64,000 nt of DNA from assembly GCA_004352715.1 (NCBI GenBank), contig SCFE01000008.1, positions 798,844-862,843 of the forward strand, in the 5' to 3' direction. The position numbers were made by a program, and so were the translations under genes. Position 1 is the stretch's first letter. Every line of letters begins with the position of its first letter. The DNA comes from Hofstenia miamia (taxonomy: Eukaryota > Xenacoelomorpha > Acoela). The notes beneath the pieces were generated by a model. The model made no database searches. It had not been told where the DNA came from and worked only from the letters and a program-made list of their open reading frames with translations. Positions 34,570 through 47,901 of this stretch are shown one piece after another.

Positions 34570-35993
34570 TAGTATCCATTTTCGTCAATCACATAGACTA
34601 CAACTTTGCATTAGGGCTTGGTGTGGTCTTGTTGCCCACATTGCTTGCATCTAATTTTCTCTGGATTAATTGGCTGATTTCTTAATTTGTTTTCAATGTC
34701 AACGTTTTTTGATTGATGTATAAATTGGGTAGTGGCTGGATTACTGTGCATTCCCAATTCCCTCTGCACATGTCTGTTACCTTCCATTGAGAGCTGTATA
34801 TTAACAGATTTGTTAATTAGTTTTGACATGGAATCTTCTATGTTGTTTAATCTTCTCTTAAATAGTGGCAACATCCCTGCATGTATGTAGGAATAGATGT
34901 CTTGGTGGTAGTATCGACCTTCCTCCACTAAGAGTCCCCGTAATCAATTTACTTTGTAGATGTATTCAGCAATATCATCGTCATTGCGCATTTTGCAATT
35001 GTAAAGCAACATGCAGTACTGCTTGCAAGTGCTTTCATTGTTGAACTGAGGGTGGAGAGCTTTGATTATGTTGTCACAATCCGATTTTGTCTCAGGATCA
35101 AGATTAATGTAGATGTTTAGTGCCTTATCTTTAAGGAAGAGTGATAATTGTGCGCAGGCATTTCCCTCTTGTTGGGGAACGTAGATTTCAAAAAGAACAA
35201 GACATTCTAAGAATGTCTGTGTGTTGGATTGAATTTTTCAAGTCCATTTTCATGAGATCATCAAGTAACATAGATCTTCTTTTTTTTATGTTTGTTGTGA
35301 ATGCCTGTTGTGGAGTGGGCATATTGTTAGTACCGGAATCATGTCAACTTTTCAAGGTGTGAAATTAGATTGAGGCATTAGTGTCTTTCATCTTTGTGGA
35401 GTAAACACAGGGGATGATAACACACCTGATGGGTTGTTTGGAGCAGTATTGTTTGGGGAGTTAGCTTTTATTAAGTTTATTTCACTTCTGAGTTCAAGTA
35501 TTTCCTGCCAAAACGTGGCTTGTTGATGGTCAAGCATTTGGGATATTTTGGATAATAGTTTCTCTTAGTTGAAATTAATAGCAGGTTGGGGTGTAGAAGT
35601 TGGAAAGTTTGGTGACAATTGCGTTTCTAATTTTACAACTTTTTCCTTGAGATCCAGGATGATGTTGACTAGTTGAGTTTTATTTTTACACATTAGGCTT
35701 TGACCTTCTTGAGACATATCAGTATTCAATTTTATCAAATAATTTTTCATACGTAGAGAAAGAACTGGTGTAAACCTGAGAGCCTTTGTATCTTCCTTTT
35801 TGATCGAGTCACGGTAAATTCCAGATAACAAGAGACTTAAACATGTTTTATCTTTAAAAAGTAATTCGTAGGAGTTAAATAGAAGTAACAATAACTTATT
35901 GAGTAGTTGTAGTTGACTTTGTAAATAAAGGGGAATAGAATAAGTAAGCACTAAATTCGGTTCCATGTTCTTTAAACATTCTTGGGTCATCAT
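34570..35993 (-). pseudogene. gypsy element 3, gag with one CCHC zinc knuckle
   Basis: 35565-35993 (142 residues) begins gag and has a coiled-coil-like LVNIILDLKEKVVKLETQL. The capsid-like part near 35000-35250 reads ..CAQLSLFLKDKALNIYINL, resembling retrotransposon gag. 34611-34928 ends in a nucleic-acid-binding knuckle CKQCGQQDHTKP, followed by a stop and C, so the C-x2-C-x4-H-x4-C spacing survives around one nonsense codon. Several frame changes. The upstream LTR and primer-binding site are not identified; the region above 36000 is the place to look. Confidence 0.7.
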
Positions 35994-37246
35994 GTAGCAT
36001 TGACTGATTTAGAGTTAGAGTAATATTAAAGTACGAATAACATCTACAGTATGAGGCGTAATAAACAACTGTGAGTAAGCACCAAGAGGGAAAGTCTACA
36101 AATGCAGCTAATCATGCGGCATGAGTATTTTGATCAAGCACGTGAGACAAAAATTATGAGTAAATCCATGATTAGAGAACATCACAGCCAATGAAATTAA
36201 TTTAATGATAAGCAATGCCATTAAGTATCTGATCAGGGAAGAACCGGACATAAAATCGCAAGGGCGATGCAATTATCAGCCCTCAGACCTACAACTGGCT
36301 CTTCCTCAAAACGAAATAAATTTAGCTCGACATCGTATGATTATTTAGCTTAGAATAAATGAATGAGCAACTGATTGAAGCAAAACCAAAAATTTTTAAT
36401 GCAAATGCATAACAATGTACGAATATATAACAATAAGCAGGTAATGGTGGCAGAATTCACGCGGTGGCAAATTACAAAATTTGAAAATTAAAATAAAAAT
36501 GGCTGCACTAATATTAAATAAGAACTTTATGGATATATATAACACTGGAACAAGTAAAATGTAATAGTACAAACAATTTAAAAATTTTAGAAGCATTGTA
36601 ATGAGATATGTGTTTCATATCTTTAGTAAGGAACTTGAAACTACATTGCAAATGTATCAGAGTTGGAGGTGCCTGCTCGTAGGCCGTACCTATTGATAAA
36701 GCAGACAGCCCTTGGTCGGTTTCACATCCTTCTTAAATTAGTTTTTCTAGAATACGAAATAAATTTGCCCATGGGTCATGCAGGCTGACAAACATTAATG
36801 CAAGGCAGCTAATGATGAAATATACGCAAAATACGTGTAGACATTCGATCTTGTATGGAATCGTTATTTTATCATCACTGTATATAGACATCTTGCGACA
36901 CTAGTATTGTAATAAAGTTTTGATAATTCAGCCTGAAACTTCATTTCGCAGTGAGACATGCGGTGTGAACAGCAGCTATAGATGTAGACAGCATCCAACT
37001 CTGAAACAAATACATGTAGTAAACGTGAAGATTTCTAATTTTAATGCTTTCACCAAACAAAGAGGGCGATATTGGCTAATAAATTGTCTGGCGCTTCATT
37101 CTAATTCATGATATTACAAAAATAATGTTATGTTTGTTGATTGTAATTTGCTATTTATTCAAATAAATACTAATAAGCTTATTTTGCATTATGGCCCTAC
37201 CACAAATGGCATTCCACATCTTTTTAAATAATAATGGCAGTTTACT

Positions 37247-37286
<40 letters not shown>

Positions 37287-37519
37287 TTGATGTTGATTAT
37301 AAGTCTATATTTTGAATAAAGAAATTGTCTTAGTTAGTTAGTTAGCAGTCTCTGAAAAATTACAGTTTGCAATTTTACAATCAATAAAAATGTATAGCAT
37401 CACATAAATACAAATATTTAAGCGATATTCGGAGATTAATTAATCCTCAATTTTTTTCCGTGAAATGGTGTTTTAATCTTGGATTAGAGAGCGTAATGAT
37501 GTAACTTGAGTTTGTATGC
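35994..37519. other. possible 5' region of gypsy element 3 and non-coding DNA
   Basis: No gene. A GC-richer patch at about 36660-36730 (GAGGTGCCTGCTCGTAGGCC) could belong to an LTR, but I found no second copy to prove it. A (TA)n tract lies at 37249-37281. Confidence 0.35.
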
Positions 37520-37524
37520 TATAA

Positions 37525-37740
37525 CATTAACTCCTAGATTATTATTATAATCTAGGAGTACATGGCAAACGATACAACTTTTAAAGCTGCGATTCCTCAA
37601 GTGGCTAGAAAAGTAAACAAATTCTGATAATCATTTACGCGCAAGCGAAGCATTTTTTTGGTTACAACTCCTCAAATTATTATAGCCATTAATTCCTAGA
37701 TTATTATATAATCTAGGAGCTCATGCGTTTGCGCGCAGCT
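37525..37740. repeat. two related perfect hairpins 150 bp apart
   Basis: At 37531-37559, CTCCTAGATTATTATTATAATCTAGGAG; at 37692-37719, TTCCTAGATTATTATATAATCTAGGAG. Both are near-perfect self-complementary stems in similar context (ATA.CATTAA before, CATG after). The second also lies between ACGCGCAAGCGAAGCAT (37637) and ATGCGTTTGCGCGC (37723), an outer inverted repeat. They look like two copies of a small palindromic element. Confidence 0.65.
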
Positions 37741-37749
37741 TTAGTTGGG

Positions 37750-39312
37750 TTCTTCACAAATTTTAAAGTATGTAGAGGGAAGCGATTCAGAACATTTAGA
37801 GTCTTGCAACATTGAGTGTTGTTGGCTTAGTGATGTATTGTTATTGTCTTAGTGGTGTCGTGTAAAACACATTCCAAGACTAAGAAAACTGACTAAAACG
37901 CCGAATATTTTTTTCATATTGTACTCCTACGTAGGGTGTTTCCCACACCAAAAATATTATATTAAATGAAAATATTGAAATCCTAAATATAGAATCAAAC
38001 AAAAGTTAGACTTCATTTTTTAAAACATTTTCTCACGCCTGTTTGTCTCGTTTTACTTTCATTATAATGGTATCGGATTTACAGCAAAGATACTTTGAAA
38101 TTGTGGTGAAAATACATAACAGAATCAATAATATTATCCTTTGCAGTTCGCATTTTTAAAATTTTACATATGTAAGAACTGTGAGATTAAAACTATATTT
38201 ATTTTATTTCTTTTTGTTTTTTCATTTAAATGATTGAATATACAAAACATAAACAATTCATCACTTTTCACTTTCTCAGTGAAAATTTTATTGGTGTAAT
38301 TATGTAAATTCTGTTAACTTTGAAAGAGAAATATTCTGGAAACGATCTTGTAAAGTCAGCATACCAAAAAAATTCTGCTGTACAAAAAATAATTTTTGAC
38401 CGAATTTCAAAGCCTTGGCAATGTACAGGTCACTTCATGATGTGGCATCCCGGTTTAACAATTGATCCGAGTTCCCGGATTGGGCCTGTAATTTTGAAAT
38501 ATTTTGACCTGGGTTGACAAGGCTTGCATTCAGTTGAGGCTTAATTCAATTGCCATGAACAGGTTGACCATGTGACTCTGTATCTGTAACACCTGTGATG
38601 TACATAAATATTAAGGTGAAATTATATAATCCATTAATTACTGTTGCCCTATAAAATCGCAGCTTTGTTTCAAACTATTCAAATCAATTTTATCAGGTGA
38701 ATACTTATTGATGGATACCACACGAAGTTAGCACTAATCTCATTATATGCACATAGGTTAAAGAAATCTATTTAAAATTCAATATTTCATTTCATATTTT
38801 GAGCTAAGAATGAGGTATTTTTCTATGAATGCCTTTATACTATTTTGAATTTATTATCTGTTGACTTGATAAATGTCAAATTCAAAGGCATTTGAAGAGT
38901 AAGCAATGACATTTATCTTGAAGAATTTTGAATTATACTTCTAAGGAACTTTGTTGGAATCTTAACACAAATATCAAGGGTTAAGAGAAGCCGCAAATAC
39001 TTCTTTTATGTGCATTTTCTAGTCTATTAGGAATAAGCGAAATTTTGAATATATTAAATGAACGGACAAACTAAGAAACTCTAAGTTTAAAATAATAATC
39101 CCTATGCAAAAAAGAACAGAATTTTAATTTTAAATTTAGAAACATAGTAACGTTGTCGTGAAAAATAACAAATGTTGTCCTAAAGTTTCATTAAAAGAAA
39201 ATACAGTAATAACTTCAGCAATAAAATAAAATGCATATTTTGTCTGAGAAAGGAAATAAGAGAATAAGATGAAGCTGATGAAAGGGGTGAAGATTAAGAA
39301 AAAGAAGAAGAC

Positions 39313-39360
<48 letters not shown>

Positions 39361-42300
39361 GAAGACGTCTATAANNNNNNNNNNNNNNNNNNNNNNNNNN
39401 NNNNNNNNNNNNNNNNNNNNNNNNNNNNNNNNNNNNNNNNNNNNNNNNNNNNNNNNNNNNNNNNNNNNNNNNNNNNNNNNNNNNNNNNNNNNNNNNNNNN
39501 NNNNNNNNNNNNNNNNNNNNNNNNNNNNNNNNNNNNNNNNNNNNNNNNNNNNNNNNTATATATATATTTGTACGCTGTCACATGTGTCCAATAGTTGATT
39601 AAGGGTTACTAACTTTGTTAATCTGTGCATAGGTCATGAATTGTTTAATCCTCACTGAATTTATCAGGAAATTACTGGCATTAAAAGAGGAAGCTTTTGT
39701 ATATGATTAACTATTGAAGCATCGCTATCCTTCATAATAACCACACACACATTTATTTTTAATATCCTTTGTTATGAAAGACGCAGAATCTATAAATTTC
39801 TAAAATCTATAAATCTAAAAATTCTTCTTGCCGTATGTACTGTATTTAGCCAAAACACAAAAATATAGAGAAACCAAAAAAAGCTAAAATTGCAAGTATT
39901 AAGAAAGAGTGTGTATCTAAGGGGGCAGAGCAAGCCAATAGCCCTAAAATAGATTCTTCGCCTTTATCAGCATTATATGTTAAAGCGTTAGTCCTACACA
40001 GCTAAGTGTTTTCAGCTTCTAAGTTCAAAGCACATCGATGAACTGTTGGTGATTGGAAGCTTTTTGGCCAGCATTTAAACAAGGAATCTTCTTCTTAAAC
40101 AATTTTAATGTGCTTTGAATATTAATAGCATTAAAATGTTATGTTAATGAGTTATGAGTAATGAAGGCAGCTCAAAAACATTTAATATTAAAGTTATGAA
40201 AATGTTTCATTGGCATGTGGAACCGTTACTAGGCAATGGATTTTAGAGAATTTGGGGATTTCAAATAGAAAAATTTTTAAAGCATTCAAAAAATTGGATT
40301 TTTTTTTCCCCAGCTTAATTCCTGCATATGATCTTGGACTAGCCCTCAAAAGATTCTAAGTTAAATTTATATTAAATGTTTGAACCTTTATTGGTATGGG
40401 AGTAACATTTTGTTAAAATATTATATACTAGTACTATGCCAAAGCATAAAGCATTTTTATTTGCTTCTTGTATGTTTAAACCCCAAGCATTTGATGCAGA
40501 CAGTGATACAAATGACACTACATATATCATAGATAATAATGAAAACATAAAGCAACAATGAAGTAGCACTAAGTGACAATGAAGCACATTCTGCTTCATT
40601 GTAGAAATATGGAACTGATATGGCTGATTTTTACCAAATTATATCTACAAAGTTTTTATAGTTTTCCAAAAGTTCAATTTTGCTTTTCATAAGATTCGAT
40701 AATTACTAAAAACCCCAGAGAGTGTCCAAAGTGACAATTTAGCAGTAGTTTGATCAGTTTGGTAGTCTTTCAATGAATGTATTAGCTTCTTTATTCATCA
40801 TCTGATGCTCTCACAGTAGATGAGCAGCTTCTTGATACTTGAAAAAAGTTGGACCATCAAAGAAAATAATTGCAAAGTGAAGCTACAGAATAGAGATATG
40901 TTTGATATATATATATNNNNNNNNNNNNNNNNNNNNNNNNNNNNNNNNNNNNNNNNNNNNNNNNNNNNNNNNNNNNNNNNNTATTTATTTATTTATTTTG
41001 CATTGTTGACATACACTACACATTCTCGTAAATTGAAGATTTTGCATTAAAACATAATTATTAATTTCGTACACATAAATAGGCTTTTCTACATTACACA
41101 TCCTTAATATGTTGGGGTTTTACCCTTTCTGCTCTGATCAGGTGATAGTAGCCAGGGTTTTGGCGTATACTTTGAATATATTATACGGTTAAAATAATAT
41201 TATATACTGAACAGACAGATTTTGGTCATTGGGTTAGTATTGAGTATAGCACCCAAGAATTAGCCAAGACTACCTAAATTGTAGAATTGGACTTTGCTTC
41301 AGGATGAATTCCCAGATTAAGTTTGGTCTTCGGTAATCCAAAACCAAGATTGTATCCAACCTTGTGTAATAAGTGCTCATATGTCATAAGCCCAAAACTT
41401 TAGAAATTGTTTAAACAACAATTGTCTTTATTTTGCTAATTTTTTATTCTCTATTTCTTTGAATTTTTTATATAAACATCATTTTCTGAATTTTACATTA
41501 TTGTAACAAAATGTTACACGAGTGCTAAATAAGAATACGTAAATGACCGTACCTTTTTTTCAACACAAAAATGACCATACCAATGAAAGTTAATCATAAA
41601 AACAGTGATTGTGGAACCACAACATACAAATTGGACAATTGAGCTATTCTTCTGTTGGTTTTCAGACACAATTATTCTCATCAGTCGTGATTTTTTTTGT
41701 GTTCACAAGCTCTTTATTTCTTTCCTTTTTTGCTTTGTGGTAGAGATATTTCTGAAGTCCTAAAAGTCTTGCTTTGATGGCTAGGTTGCTGAAAGAAGTA
41801 GTTGCAAAGGACATTTTCTCATTATTTTAGTTCATAGTGAAGCTCCTACGTATTTTTGCTAGTTTTTCTGTCTCGTCTTTTGGTCCATTTTAAATCTGTC
41901 CTGTGTATTTTTTTCTCAATGCATCTTTGCTCTTACATTCCACCATTCTTTTGTCTATTTCATTTATAAAGTCTGCATTGGTGATTGTGAATGGCAGCAA
42001 GCAAATCTAAACATCGTTTAAGAAAGACAAAACATTCTTTTAGAAAAATACAAATGATATGTACCTTGGAATTACTAAGTGACTGTTTTCAATGAGATTG
42101 CATTCTGCATTCTGGTATTATCATAACAGTCTCATTTTTGAAAATTATGTTAGACGGAAAGTTTTTTTTCAAATAAAAATATCTAAATATTATGTGCTTT
42201 ATATTAATACGAGATAGCAATGATAGTATAGTACTCGACGGACTTATAATTTTTTTGTAGAAATTTTATGAAAAAAGTCGACAATTTTATGTCGCAGAAA

Positions 42301-42625
42301 ATTTTCAAAGACTTAATTCTGTTATATTTCTTTGTAGCATTGTCCTTAATGCAAACAGAATTTTTATTGTATTGAATTATCATTCAAGGTAAATATATAT
42401 CACAACCAATTTTGACTAAACCAAAAGTTTTTTTGCTAATGCATATAATATTTCCCGAAGTTTAACAATTATTTAATAATAGTAAAGAAAATTTTGGTAG
42501 CCGAACTACCATGAATTTACAAAATTCTAATTTAAAATAGATGACGTCATTGTCTCTTCATTGTGGGGAGGTTTTGCCCAAATTTTTTGTAATGGTAGAC
42601 TATTTCCAAGAACCCGCGACTACAA
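37750..42625. other. long non-coding stretch with microsatellites and two gaps
   Basis: No gene recognised in nearly 5 kb. Gaps at 39375-39556 and 40917-40981 (the latter beside TA and TATT repeats). Short ORFs here have no family features. Confidence 0.5.
39313..39358. repeat. (GAT)n trinucleotide microsatellite
   Basis: About 15 uninterrupted GAT/ATG units, flanked by GAAGAAGACG on both sides, just before the gap at 39375. Confidence 0.95.
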
Positions 42626-42644
42626 TATATATATATATATATAT

Positions 42645-43901
42645 AGTACTGGGCAAAAGTTTGGGAACACTTTCCAAATTTAGAATTTGTTTGTATTTTA
42701 CACTAAAAAACGCAATGTAGAAACAATATAATAACACAATGTAGAAACAATATGATAAAACCATGTAGAAAGTAAATAGTTAATTCAGAAAAACTCACTA
42801 ATATTTTGTATTTCCGCCATTATTGGCCAAACACGCAGCAATGCGATTTGACATTGACTCGACTAGTTTTCTACAATAATCATCAGTAATGTCTGTGCAC
42901 CATACCACTTTAATTTGCTCCTTCAGATCGTCAAGTGATGTGCATTGGCGCTTTTTCAGACAGTTTTTTTTGCGATGCCAATAATTTTCCATGACAATGA
43001 GGCCTGGGGAGTTTCCCGGCCAGTTCTCAAGCAGCCGAAAGTCTTGAGATGCAATCAACTGTCTCACAACTTTGGCGCTGTAGCAAGGAGCACCATCTTG
43101 TTGTAGTACAGATGCTCTGTCAAGCTGCATAAACATGGAAACTTTCCCCTGAATTAGTTTGAGGTAGGCCTTGGCTGTGACTGTCTTGTTGTGAGGAACA
43201 AAATGCAGACCAGCACTCCCATTTGCAGTTATAGAACGCCAAATCATCATAGAAGGTGCTGAGCGGACGGTTTATTGTGTGTAACATGTGTTGAAATTTT
43301 GGTTTCTTGGTCGTTGAATGTGTGGCTGGTATGATGTAAACTGGCAAATCTTGGATTCGTCACTAAACATTACTTAATACCACATCTCAGGGGGGTTAGT
43401 GTTGGTATTGCCTGCAGAAGCGCAGGCTCCCGGTTTGCACAATGGAAGGTCAAAGGTAGTAGTCAATCGACGCTTAATGGTGCGTGTTGATACATTCTGC
43501 ACTACCGCACCTAGATTTCCTTTGACTTCAGAAGATGAAGAGAATTGACGACGTAACAGTGAATGAGACGGTCACTCTGAGGGGTTGTCACTTTTGGTCT
43601 TCCTGACCACTTGTGAGAGGAAAAATTTTGCAATTGCTGGATACCAAAGATACTGACACGCCCATTCTAACAGCTATAGCGCGGTAATTGTACCCCTCCT
43701 CGTACAAGATATGAATTTGAGCACGCTTTGTTGGTGAAATTTCACTACCACGAACCATATTTCAAACTATAATGATAGTGCTTTTTCAGTGAAAATGTAT
43801 TGTGTGTAAATCTAAAGTTGTGTTACTTTGATGGGCTAAATGAATATGTTGTAAATTCTAAGAAAAAATTGGGAATTCCAGGAATTTTACGAAGTTTCCA
43901 G
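42645..43901 (-). pseudogene. Tc1/mariner transposon with broken transposase
   Basis: The end at 42646 reads GTACTGGGCAAAAGTTTGGGAACAC, a Tc1-type terminal sequence, set directly in a (TA)n tract, as expected for TA target choice. The minus-strand transposase starts at 43758 (MVRGSEISPTKRAQIHILYE, then the helix-turn-helix NYRAIAVRMGVSV). Next come SDESK near 43350 (first Asp), an in-frame stop near 43273, MMIWRSITANGSAGLHFV, LQQDGAPCYSAKVV (second Asp) and NSPGLIVMENYW (third acidic residue, Glu kept). It is frameshifted between the N-terminal part and the catalytic part. The right inverted repeat should lie in the N gap 43902-44210, which is followed by (TA)n. Confidence 0.88.
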
Positions 43902-44210
43902 NNNNNNNNNNNNNNNNNNNNNNNNNNNNNNNNNNNNNNNNNNNNNNNNNNNNNNNNNNNNNNNNNNNNNNNNNNNNNNNNNNNNNNNNNNNNNNNNNNN
44001 NNNNNNNNNNNNNNNNNNNNNNNNNNNNNNNNNNNNNNNNNNNNNNNNNNNNNNNNNNNNNNNNNNNNNNNNNNNNNNNNNNNNNNNNNNNNNNNNNNNN
44101 NNNNNNNNNNNNNNNNNNNNNNNNNNNNNNNNNNNNNNNNNNNNNNNNNNNNNNNNNNNNNNNNNNNNNNNNNNNNNNNNNNNNNNNNNNNNNNNNNNNN
44201 NNNNNNNNNN
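43902..44210. other. assembly gap, 309 Ns
   Basis: Gap next to (TA)n, probably hiding the other end of the Tc1-like element. Other N runs in the window: 39375-39556, 40917-40981, 47174-47260, 52209-52441 and 62153-63152. Confidence 0.99.
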
Positions 44211-44627
44211 TATACATGTATATATATATATATATATATGTCCAAAATAACCAACGTTACTCTAAAATTGGTGTAAATTTCCCCATTTCTAGAGCAATGC
44301 CATGCTTAGCTCACTTGAGCAGTTGTATCAAAATGCATTTTCATGAACGTGCGTATGTTAGAACTGCTCTGTTAAATGAAGTGTAAAATTTTTTGCAAAT
44401 TTTTTGTCATGTTGATATTTAATAGAGATCCATTTCATTAATAGATACTATATCATGCATATTACTACGCTTCGTAGCAGCCTTGGTGCTGTAAATTCGT
44501 GACATTTGATCCAAAACCTGCTTTCATGTTCAATAAAAAACCTAGAGTTTCATAGCTTTGGAGAATTAGAAGCTCTTTGACATTAGAATTCTTGTCTATT
44601 TTATATATTAGAAATTCTCAGATCATG

Positions 44628-45229
44628 CATTACATAAAATATTTCTTGCTAAGAAATGTTTTTGTCACACGATGGCATATGAAAATTGATTTCGCTTGCT
44701 ATTTTAATATATGGCATAAAAAATATTTTTAGCAATTCCTCTGAATTTGCTTGCATTTTTCTACTGTCACCAAATCTTTCTGAATGACGAAGCAATGTGC
44801 ATTGTAGTGCTGCTTTTCTTTAAAGGTAATGTTTGCTAGATTTTGTGGCAATTTGCATTTTATTCACACATATATTTGCTTGAGAAGTCACTGAAAAAAG
44901 TAATTTTGGCGATTTCTCTGAATTGGTCTGCATTTTTATGCCGTCACGAAATACCACTTTAGAGAAATCGCTAAAAATACTTACAATGACTTCTCTAGAA
45001 AAAAATGGGCGAATAAAATGCAAATTGCCCCAAAATCTAACAAATATTTCTTTTAAAAAAAGCAGCACTACAATGCGTATTGATTCATGATGCAGAAAGA
45101 TTTCGTGACGGTTTAAAAATGCAGGCAAAAATATTTTTTATGCCATGTATTAAGATAGCAGGCAAAAGCAATTTTCATACGCCATCATGCGACAAAAACG
45201 TTTCGTAGCAAGAAATATTTCATGTAATG
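44628..45229. mobile_element. 602 bp foldback element (imperfect palindrome)
   Basis: Reading inward from 44628 (CATTACATAAAATATTTCTTGCTA) and, on the other strand, from 45229 (CATTACATGAAATATTTCTTGCTA), the arms stay complementary almost to the centre near 44929. Shared landmarks include GATGGC.TATGAAAATTG, ATGGCATAAAAAATATTTTT, CATTGTAGTGCTGCTTT, and TGCATTTTATTC. Inside each arm the motif CGATTTCTCTGAATT..GCATTTTT..CGTCAC recurs in both orientations, so the element is also built of sub-repeats. No ORF of note (the 102-residue frame at 44820-45128 is a by-product). A foldback transposon or very long-armed MITE is the likely class. Confidence 0.75.
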
Positions 45230-45729
45230 TTGATTTTTTTGCAACAAACATATATTTAGAAAACATCTTGGACTGATCTTGGCTCATGTCATCATCAATG
45301 AAAAAACACGATCACTGGTGACTTATTGTTGGCATTTAAAATGTGACCACCTAGGCCTTCTAATGGTAAGCCACATGTTCTGTATAGTAAGAAGGGAATA
45401 TTTATAATATATTAAATTGCTATTGTCTATCAGATGCAATCAGTCCAAATGTTATATTGAAATATTTCCATAATATTATTTTGCATAAAAGTTATTTAAG
45501 TCAAGCCCTGATAGATAAAACATCATACAAAATAATGTATGCTAATTAATACATTCCTTCAGCCAAGCATAATATTTGCAATGGCGCAATTAGTAATAAA
45601 ATGGGGCGAAAAGGGAAACATGGTTACAACATTTATATTTCTACTATTTATTTTTTGTTAAAAGTATTATTAAATTTCAAATCAAGATTACTCAAAATTT
45701 CACCAACAGCTTTTTTAAAAATTGTACCA

Positions 45730-46560
45730 AGTGAATCCTAGCATTCTGTAGTATCATAAAATATTGATATTGGCCCCGGTGTATCTCCAAAAATGCATCA
45801 TGTTTCCGACACACTGCTACCTATTTTCTTTAATACATATATGTGAAGTAGTTAAAGAAATACATGTATTGCATATGCAGATTACATTGGCATTATTGGC
45901 ACAGTTGCAATTCAATTGTAACTACAAAAATAATAGAAATCAATCTTCGCAATATTACAAAATATTTTTGCAAAAACAAACTTTCAATGAACAATGAAAA
46001 AACTCAATTTATTATATTTAGCACAAATATATCACATTAGCAGTCTTTAATGATGCTACGCCAATACCTAACTCCAACACTATAAAGTATTTTTGCATTG
46101 AACTAAACAATAATTAGATTCAATAAGTTTTGTACCAAAAAAGTTAAAAAATATTGCCACTAACGTACAATATATTTACCAATTAAAAGGATCCCCTCAG
46201 AACAAACAGTTAATTTATGCTCTAGTAATGAGTCACTACATCTATGCATTTGCTCTGCTGAATAACATTAATATAATTATGGAACACTAAATAAATGGGA
46301 ATTTCAACTTGTCAATTTCTATTGTGATTATTGTTAGTAAACTAAATACAAGAAATAAACTACAAGATTCAATAATGTTATCTCCATTTTGCCATGCTAT
46401 TTGCATATATCTGGTAATTCTTTTTAAGCCTATTCACAAGTCTTCCAGTGCTACTAATTCATTAAATCAACTCATTAAGTTTGAATACTGAACAGGTAGA
46501 TGCATCAACGCTTTTAAAATAAACACAATAAGATCATGGTTTAAGCTATCACTCAAAGTA
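45730..46560 (+). repeat. LINE-like fragment, inverted partner of 51480-52170
   Basis: Matches 51480-52170 in reverse orientation: AATACCTAACTCCAACACTATAAAGTATTTTTGCATTGAACTAAA, GCTCTAGTAATGAG, and AACATTAATATAATTAT occur in both. The plus-strand translation contains CIAYADYIGIIGT near 45870, resembling a reverse transcriptase YADD box with the second Asp changed. The frame is destroyed elsewhere. Confidence 0.6.
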
Positions 46561-47154
46561 TTACATCATTTACAAATTTGAGAAATTTAATAAAATGATA
46601 AAAGAAAATCTTTTAGCTAATCAATACAAATTTGGAACATAGAATATATAAGTGAAATAAATTTGATTTTTCAACTTTATTTATTGTCATAGTAGCTTAA
46701 TTTGCAATTTATAGAACGCATTTTCCGAATATGTCACATCCAGTGTTCAATTTCTCATTCCCTGCTAAAAGTGAATGCTGAACATAAATATTGCAATCAC
46801 ATTTTAGTTAAGCAAATTTAATAAGTCGAGTGTGATATTAAATTCAAATTATTCCTGTCACAGTTGAAGTTCAAACGTGGATCGATTTATGAGTTTCTGT
46901 TTTTGCAAATGTCACATTGGCCGCAGAATTTAAAACCAATGTTCTAAATGAATTTTAAATTTGGCATATTTTAAAACTAAAAAATCAATGTACAAAATTT
47001 TGGAAGGTAATCTCCTAATGTATTATGCCTACTTTTAGACGTTTTTTTATAATGACCCTGTATACTATTTCAAATTTTAAAAATGAAATAATGAAGTTTT
47101 TGCAACTTATTGATTTATAATTTATTTCTCTACGTTGACTAAGTGTTAAGGATT
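46561..47154. other. non-coding stretch before a (TA)n gap
   Basis: I see nothing beyond AT-rich sequence and the (TA)n/N gap beginning at 47155. Confidence 0.5.
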
Positions 47155-47260
47155 ATATATATATATATATATANNNNNNNNNNNNNNNNNNNNNNNNNNN
47201 NNNNNNNNNNNNNNNNNNNNNNNNNNNNNNNNNNNNNNNNNNNNNNNNNNNNNNNNNNNN

Positions 47261-47296
<36 letters not shown>

Positions 47297-47429
47297 CAAT
47301 TTGCCTAAAAATGTACGTGGAGTTCAACAGGGAAATCCTTAGCTTATTATTTGCCATTACTACCCATCTCATAACTCAATTTGTTATCAAATTGGCCATA
47401 TGTTTATGTGCATAACTATAGACAATCTA

Positions 47430-47901
47430 TACAATTTTCCACAGGTCTATACCAGTTAAAATTGGTGCTCCTCAAGGTGACCCTCTAAGTGATCTTCTCC
47501 TTACTCATGACACAAATGATATAAACAATAAAACTCTAAGCATCCACCCTGAAAACCTATCTAAATATATGTATTTTAGAAAATTACAAATGTTAACTCT
47601 AAATATCAAAATAAAGAATACCAATGTTGTGCTTCTACCATTTTGATTGTCACATGAAACTAGTGTTCTACTGAACCGTGAAAAATTCAAAAAAATAACC
47701 TTCTCATCAAGATTAGTGCACTATGAGGTACTTTGTGAAATATCTCAACTCTCTTTTAGTCTTGAAAATCAGATTATTCCAACTGTGACTAAGATGAAAT
47801 TTTTAGATGTTTTTCTTCACCAATATCTAAAATGGTCAATGCATATGCAGCATAATTATAAACTGCTAATCATACATTATACCTACTATAAAAAACAATG
47901 A
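47430..47901 (+). pseudogene. LINE reverse transcriptase fragment
   Basis: Plus-strand frame RSIPVKIGAPQGDPLSDLLL carries the LINE RT box G.PQGDPLS, followed by NDINNKTL. After one in-frame stop at 47644 the same frame runs to 47901 with KMKFLDVFLHQYLKWSMHM, matching the thumb block FLGV.....LKW..H. The YADD core is deleted or unrecognisable between them. The 5' part is cut off by the (TA)n gap. Confidence 0.65.

Noticed and set aside
37249-37281. CRISPR or satellite array
   Set aside because: The repeated sequence is a simple (TA)n microsatellite; no spaced direct repeats occur in the window.
45764-45997. 77-residue plus-strand frame as a host gene
   Set aside because: It overlaps the decayed LINE-like fragment in another frame and is not open in the inverted partner.
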